NCBI GenBank assembly: GCA_951230915.1
Contig: OX579634.1
Location: 46,761,570-46,825,569 of the forward strand
Source of the DNA: Antitrichia curtipendula
Taxonomy: Eukaryota; Streptophyta; Bryopsida; Hypnales; Leucodontaceae
DNA: 64,000 nt
Direction: 5' to 3'
A program made the position numbers and the translations under genes. A model generated the notes under the pieces. It had not been told where the DNA came from. It made no database searches and saw only the letters and a list, made by a program, of their open reading frames with translations. Position 1 is the first letter of the stretch; each line of letters begins with the position of its first letter. This document shows positions 58,054-64,000 of the stretch, piece after piece.

Positions 58054-59169
58054 ACTCCAAAGGTGAATGAACTACAAGAATGTCTAGTCAAACAACTCTT
58101 TGCTATTGCATCATGACTCTTAAACCAAAGGTCTTCTTGTCTGTCCAAAACGTCTATATTTAACACCAAACATGCATTAGGGACACCCAAGAATTCTCAC
58201 TCAACAATAAAGATGATTAATAAGCATAATTTATATTGATATATAAGCAATCATATGAAAACATACACCAAATCACAATCAAAACATTCATGCATGCACG
58301 TCTAACACAATTACCTACTAACAATAAAAGAGTATGATCTAATCCCATTTATGATAGACTTATCTTATGCAATTAATACGAATGAAAAAAATTTGGTAAA
58401 TATGTGAGGAAACTTGTTTGCTTGTATATGTCATCCCACAACAAATCTGTCATACGGAAGATAAATTGTCAATAGATGTTTTTTAAAGCCTTTAGAAGAT
58501 CATGAGTTCCCAAATTATGGAAAACTTGCTTGGAATTGCACCACATCAACAACTTGATGTAGTCGGGAGACGGCCACAATAGACAATAATATTTAAGTAT
58601 TTTTTTTAAATCTTTTCTAAAAATAATTTAAGTATTTTTTTAAAAATTAAAAATTATTCTTTTAATTTTAAATCTTTTTAAATTTAAATTATATATTTTT
58701 GTTATATAATATTTTGACATCATTGCACTAGTTCACAACCTTCTAGAAGCCTCAAATTCCCTCTAATGATTCAAACCTACCTTATCATTTCTAGTAGGCA
58801 CTCTAATATGGAAAAGTAGCATAAGCATAGTTTTTAATGGTTGGATTCAAAAAAAAAAACTATACAACAACAAAGAATAATGAAGGGGATTTAGGATTTG
58901 AGCAACTAATTTGACAATAATAGATGAGTTACACAATCAAGGAAACCAAATTTGAAATTGAAATAGCATGTGAATGAAATGCTAGTTTACTATTTCAAGT
59001 AAAGACTTCAACCTTTGAGGTTGAAATTTACAAAAAATATTGCAACTACCATTAGATTTACGTTTATGATTCATTTTGCTTTCAATTCACATATACATTA
59101 CAAGTTAAGATCATATAAGGACAAAATTTGACACAAAATTGAAGATTTTTCTCTACAATGATAAATCAA
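58054..59169. other. AT-rich spacer
   Basis: An extreme A/T block lies at about 58590-58720. No gene is seen. Confidence 0.4.
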
Positions 59170-59299
59170 CACTATAAAAAACCTATATTTTTTTGATGCA
59201 ATTTTTGGCGACATCCACTTGTTTTTATGTTAACAATAACACTAAATTTAACATCAAGTTCATAAAATTGCATAAAAATAATACCTGATTTCTTATGTG
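59170..59299. mobile_element. Short CACTA-type MITE (about 130 bp)
   Basis: It begins CACTATAAAAAACC and ends with the inverse of CACATAAGAAATC. The interior GACATCCACTTGTTTTTATG and TTTAACATCAAG match the element at 56560. Confidence 0.55.
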
Positions 59300-59348
59300 C
59301 AATTTTTTTTATAGAAGTATATAATGATTTTGGGCCTTACTTGGCAAT

Positions 59349-60871
59349 TTAACCCCTAAAGGTCAGAGACTATGTTTTCACCAAAACTACTCCAAAATTG
59401 CTATTTCTAATACAAGTACCAAATTTTAGAAAAAAAAAAACATTTTTGGAAAAATATAAATGTAGGATCATGTATTAAACTAGTTTGAGAAGTCGTGGAA
59501 AAAATTTCATAAATTTCTGCCATGTGGATTGCAAAATAATAGCGTTTGAATTGACAAATGTCCTTTTTTCTGTCCCTGCGAAAATCCGGGCAGCTGCACT
59601 TCAGAAGGTCACATTTGTATGAAAAAATGTCCAAAATGGTGTTTACTTTGTGGATTCATTCTTCAAGGCAAGTTGGAGACATGTTTGAATTTTTTTAAAT
59701 CATTTGGAATTGTAAAACATATAGGAAAAATAGTAAGTAGAAAGAGGTAGAGAATGTTCAAAATACTAAATTGTTAAGAATTGAAATATGGAATTGATAT
59801 GCCAATTCCAACGGTTGTAATGTTGTAATAAACAATCTATACCCAATGTTTTTTTTATTTTTTTTCAAAAATATTAAAAATTGAGTTAAATAAAGGACTT
59901 CAAAGTTTATCTTAGAGTAGAGATTCTATAACTACCCTCAAACTAAAACTCCTCATAACTTTCATCTCATTAATCAAAATGGAATGATTCAAAGCTTTTT
60001 ATGTACATATAAATCTAAAGAACCAATTTCAATTTTTTATTTTAAGAAAAAAATGATTTTTCAAGAAGTATTTTCAACTGCCTAGACTGCTCGCCAACCA
60101 ATGAAAATGAAATATCATGCAATAGCTTTTTAACCACATAGTCAAAAGTTATGAAAATTGTTGGGTCATAAAGCTACTCCTCAGCACATTTTGTATGAAA
60201 ATTTCAAAGAGAAAACAAAAATTCCGATCATAGTGAGTTGCCCAAAATTGCTATGTTGTCAAAACTCGGGGGGGGGGGGGGGGGCACTTAGTTCTACTAC
60301 AACAATCCATGTGCGAATAAGTGGTTTCTAATAAACTATAATTTCAACCTAATATTTAATAATGTATAGGTTTCTATTGCCAAAATTGCCAAAAATTGCC
60401 AATTTGCCTCAAATAAAATATGTAATGATTTCTAAAAGAGGTTGAAAATGAACTAAAATGGCATGTTTTTCAACTCAAATAATTATAGAGAACACATTTA
60501 GATGACCATTGAATCAATATTCAACTCAAAATGAGCTTTCAATAGAGAGTTATTTTTTTAGTAATTTTGTGTTCATTTATTAGACAATTTTTTCTTATAT
60601 AATATAGGGATGTGAAAGTTAATTTTTAGTTCTATAGTATATCTTTTTACTTCAAAAATTTGTAACTAATTACTATTAACAAATAAAAATATCGATAATT
60701 CAAATCATAAACTTTCAAAGTAGGAAAATCTATTCATATTTTATTTATTTTTATTTAAAATTCAAAAAGTATATAGGGGGTCCAAAGTTTTGTTTGCACG
60801 TGGTTTTTAGTGGATACTCTAAATGAACTCCCCAAGTGTCAAAAAATGATGTTTGGTCCTTTAGAGGTTTA
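59349..60871. mobile_element. Interrupted TTAA/CCCCTAAAG element
   Basis: The left end TTAACCCCTAAAGGTC is at 59349. The body parallels 57121-58053 up to about 60267, where a 17-G tract (60268-60284) and unrelated AT-rich DNA replace the expected right end. A degenerate right terminus GGTCCTTTAGAGGTTTA lies at 60855-60871, so the element may contain an insertion of about 0.58 kb. Confidence 0.65.
60268..60284 (+). repeat. Poly-G tract of 17
   Basis: This is an uninterrupted run of 17 G in AT-rich DNA, inside the interrupted TTAA element. Length could be affected by sequencing error. Confidence 0.9.
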
Positions 60872-61245
60872 CGTTGCAACCTGCGCTTGAGGGGGTGGTT
60901 CCTCATAGTCATGTTCATCTTCCAATTCAATTAATTTGTTGCAAGTGACTTGAGGTAGCCACCTAAGATCTTCAGTCTTCAGATGGTTCCACCTTTATAA
61001 TTTTGAAAATGGCAATCAATGTTTAGAGCACATGAATGTCTACGACCTATTTAACCATTTTGCACTAAAAAAATACTTTATAACAAAAGCACAAGAATTT
61101 GGCTCTAATATACATGATATGAAGCAATATGTACAAACACAAACCAAAAACAAAGGATGTTTGAGAGCCTTACTACAACATTTTGATAGGAATCAAAGCC
61201 TGACAAGATCTCCACATTTAGATGTCGGTTGTAATCTAGTTGTTT

Positions 61246-61800
61246 CTACATTTTTGCACACTGGCTTTCTTTGCATGTCATCCTTTCTACAAGTGTGTCC
61301 CATTTGCTCTTTAATCTCTTGGCCTCCACTTTTAGCTTTGTAAGATTTTCTCGGTGTTTTACGCATACAATATTTATATATTCCAGATCTAAGTTCACTT
61401 GGACCAAAGACTCATATAGTACGACTTGCCTTGCTAGTGCGACCTCCATCTCCACCTACATTTCGGCAAGTCATGCTTCAAATGTTATGCTTTTGCTCCT
61501 TACTGTCTTGAGCTTGTCATTAACTTCAACCAAAGTACCTTCAGTCTATTCCATCTTAGTGGACTTACACTACAAAGTAAGTTTGGCCAAACAATTTATT
61601 GATTCAGTTTGTTGCACTCATATATGCATCCAATATTTTTGTATGCTTACTTTCCACTTCTATATGTACAATTTTCAATTCTTTATGCTCAGTGTTATGG
61701 TGCCACTCAAAGTGATTCCAATTGAGCTCGACTTCTCTCTTATCTTCCATGAGCCACCACTGGACACATATGTTCTAAGTTGTAACTTGTCAAGGTTGCA
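61246..61800 (-). pseudogene. Decayed coiled-coil reading frame
   Basis: On the minus strand one frame reads as a helical, charged protein broken by stops. It includes TEGTLVEVNDKLKTVRSKS, then LAEM, then VEMEVALARQVVLYESLVQV (61455 onward), through KLKVEAKRLKSKWDTLVERM. TAG and TGA stops lie between otherwise continuous segments. It is probably a dead gene or a transposon-encoded accessory protein. The family is unknown. Confidence 0.4.
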
Positions 61801-64000
61801 TGCGGTCTCCATCACTAGCTCATACATTTATATGATGAATTTTGAGGCTTTCTACTCAACTTTCAACATTTGTTGGCACTCCCCCAGTCAGTATAAACAT
61901 TTGCCAAAGCACAGTCCACCAATAGATGTGAATAGATGAGAGCTATTGATGGACAATTTAGAGGATCTCATTGTTGTAGGCTTTTGCATATACAACGGAG
62001 AGGCTTGTAGTTGCAAACCATACACTTTCCCCCTCCAGTACTAGATTGATAGTCACTCTCAAGTTCCTACCAACATAAAGCAACAAGTTTTAGGATCTAG
62101 CGGATTACATTGTTGAATTGATAGGCCTTTCCCTTGAAAAAACTCTAAGTTTCTTGTAGCAATCAGACTCAGACTAAGAAATGAGGGGAAAAATGACAAA
62201 ATGTATTACTTCAAAACATAGAAAATGTATTGTTTGCTATATAGAATATCATACAATACAAAGTAAATAGGACTTCATATACAAATGTGTGTGTCTTTAT
62301 GTACAACATGTATAAATACCATGTATCAATACTTGATTGATATTTATAAGTCATCCAAACCCACACCCACACCCACAGACTACACCCACATACACATACA
62401 TGCACCCCCCCATCCACCCACCATGTATAAATTTCATATAAGTGTAATATATCAATACATATATAGTACATAAATTTAAATATATCCATACTTGTATATA
62501 TCATATATAAATATTATAAAAGTCATATACAAAACCATATAAGCCATATGTAAAACTACAAATCCTTGTAAATCTTCTTGAAAATGTAGTCAAACTTCAA
62601 ATGAGTGCCAAAGCTACATACAAACTCCAAATCAAGTATGTCCTAGTTTTTCGAAAAGCTAACAAAATATTGGTCAGTCTCTTTAAAATTTGAAGTAAAA
62701 AAATAATAATGCCTTTTTTATAGCTTGTGTAAAATAAGACTCTCATTTTTTATGGCGGTTGTACATCTTTTCATTTTGAAGTATATTTTGGCTTCTTAAA
62801 AGTTTTAAATGCTTTATTCTATATTTTTTTTGAAAGACAACTTTGTAATATACATTCTCTCAAAATCTTAGATTCATAAAATAAAATAAAATAAAAAATT
62901 CTCAATTCTTTGTCAAGACTTTGTCTAAGTTACATTTGATGGCAATTCTATACTCCATCACTTCCAAACTCATAACTTTCTCATTAGAACTCCAAATTAA
63001 AAGTGCTAGATCTTTATAAAAAGATAATAACTTTGTACACAATTCATTTAACATTCAAAATTAAAAAAACTTAACCAAACTTCTAAAGCATTTGAATTTT
63101 CAACCCTCAACTTAGATGGCAGTTGACACTTTCTCTTTCCATCACGCATAACTTTCATATACAAGCTCCAAATAGAACAAATCATAACTATTTAGAATCA
63201 CAAAAAAACAAAAAACATCCTCTCAAATTTTTATTCAAAATATTGTAATACAAAAACTTACTATAGCTCTTCAAAATGCACAGCAAAACTCCAAAACAAA
63301 CTATATGCAAAGGAAGAAGAAGAGCCTCACTTATCCAACCTCACAAAGGCCAATCACCCCATGCCTATGGCATAAGGGCACTTTTTTCTAATTGACTACC
63401 TCTTTCAACCTTATACACTTTCTCTTCCCACTTTATACATTTAAAATAAATTTTGAAAATACTTTTAAACACAAAAACAAAGGAACTAGGATCTAACAAT
63501 TGTCTATTAAAAAGTAAATAGGTAGAGTCTAAAAAAAAACATCACTCCATCTGCAAGAATTTGAGGATGCATTTGATAGTAGCTACAACATAATCTACAC
63601 AACCTACCTTAATTAAAGGATTGATCGGCTCTTCTAACTAATATTGATGGCTATGACTCCATTTAATAGGCATGATTATACAATAATGTTGATCATAATT
63701 TAGATCCTCAAAACATTCTTTAAATGTTACTTCTTAATTATCAAGCTTGACTTTATCCAATTTGCAACAAGATCACCAAGGCCTTAGTATCACTTTAGAG
63801 ATCTCCATATCATTGTTGCTCTACGCAAGGTTGCTTTGGCAGTTGAAAAGGCCCATCTTTTTCTTGAAGATGTTCATGTGGTAGTGTAAGGTCCATTGGC
63901 AAAAGTGGTTGATCCGGTAATTGTAAGAAAGAAATTTTAAATTTGGGCTATAGTTGAGGCTTTTTCATTTTGAGACTCCAAAAATAATCTCTAGTTCAAC
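61801..64000. other. AT-rich region with a CACCCA-type low-complexity patch
   Basis: At about 62355-62425 there is a (CA/CACCC)n low-complexity stretch. Open frames across it are compositional. No supported gene lies from there to the window end. Confidence 0.4.

Noticed and set aside
61271..61939. 222-codon plus-strand frame
   Set aside because: It is Ser/Thr/Phe-rich without a motif and antisense to a more protein-like, though broken, coiled-coil frame on the minus strand.
62285..62473. Pro/Thr/His-rich small protein
   Set aside because: It is produced by the CACCCA low-complexity patch, with no supporting context.

Overview
This is nuclear DNA of a land plant. Plant-specific gene families appear as multi-exon genes with GT..AG introns: a peroxisomal NAD carrier, a DUF604 glycosyltransferase-like protein, a plant-type clathrin light chain and a plastid-type alpha-amylase. 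AT-rich repeat country separates them. The gene spacing, and transposon remnants of the piggyBac and pogo/Tigger superfamilies, fit a non-flowering land plant (bryophyte, lycophyte or fern) better than an angiosperm. That placement is an inference and the species is not determined.

Layout. 1-7.6 kb: wrecked transposons on the minus strand, a piggyBac-like transposase pseudogene (about 0.6-2.9 kb) and a pogo/Tigger-like DDE transposase pseudogene (about 5.5-7.5 kb). 8.8-9.3 kb: one possible unrecognised minus-strand exon. 10.2-14.7 kb: DUF604/GT31-like gene (+, 4 exons, 521 aa) with two MITEs in its introns. 18.6-23.3 kb: peroxisomal NAD carrier PXN (+, 11 exons, 366 aa). 24.5 kb: broken NIF/FCP1-type phosphatase fragment. 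26.2-31.3 kb: coiled-coil gene (+, 10 exons, 476 aa) preceded by a duplicated leader carrying two related 19-codon uORFs. 32.2 and 34.9 kb: two identical tRNA-Ser(TGA) genes in a segmental duplication. 36.3-37.0 kb: small two-exon minus-strand gene resembling the mitochondrial complex III assembly factor Brawnin/UQCC6. 37-44 kb: repeats, including TTAA-flanked piggyBac-type MITEs and two long fold-back hairpins. 44.8-45.6 kb: two-exon gene for an orphan 97-aa basic Arg/Lys/Tyr/His-rich protein. 48.2-51.0 kb: clathrin light chain (+, 5 exons, 278 aa). 51.65-54.5 kb: alpha-amylase (-, 5 coding exons, 544 aa) with a likely plastid transit peptide and a LEA-like amphipathic segment. 55.5-64 kb: repeats, two more TTAA elements, CACTA-type MITEs and a decayed coiled-coil reading frame.

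The genes are independent housekeeping loci and do not form one pathway: peroxisomal cofactor import, Golgi-type glycosylation, clathrin trafficking, starch breakdown and mitochondrial assembly. The most unusual material is (i) the TTAA/CCCCTAAAG element family lying with a piggyBac transposase remnant, (ii) the duplicated uORF leader, (iii) the orphan basic protein, and (iv) the amylase N-terminal segment. Exon boundaries were worked out by hand from splice consensus, reading-frame phase and family similarity. No alignment or database search was run.
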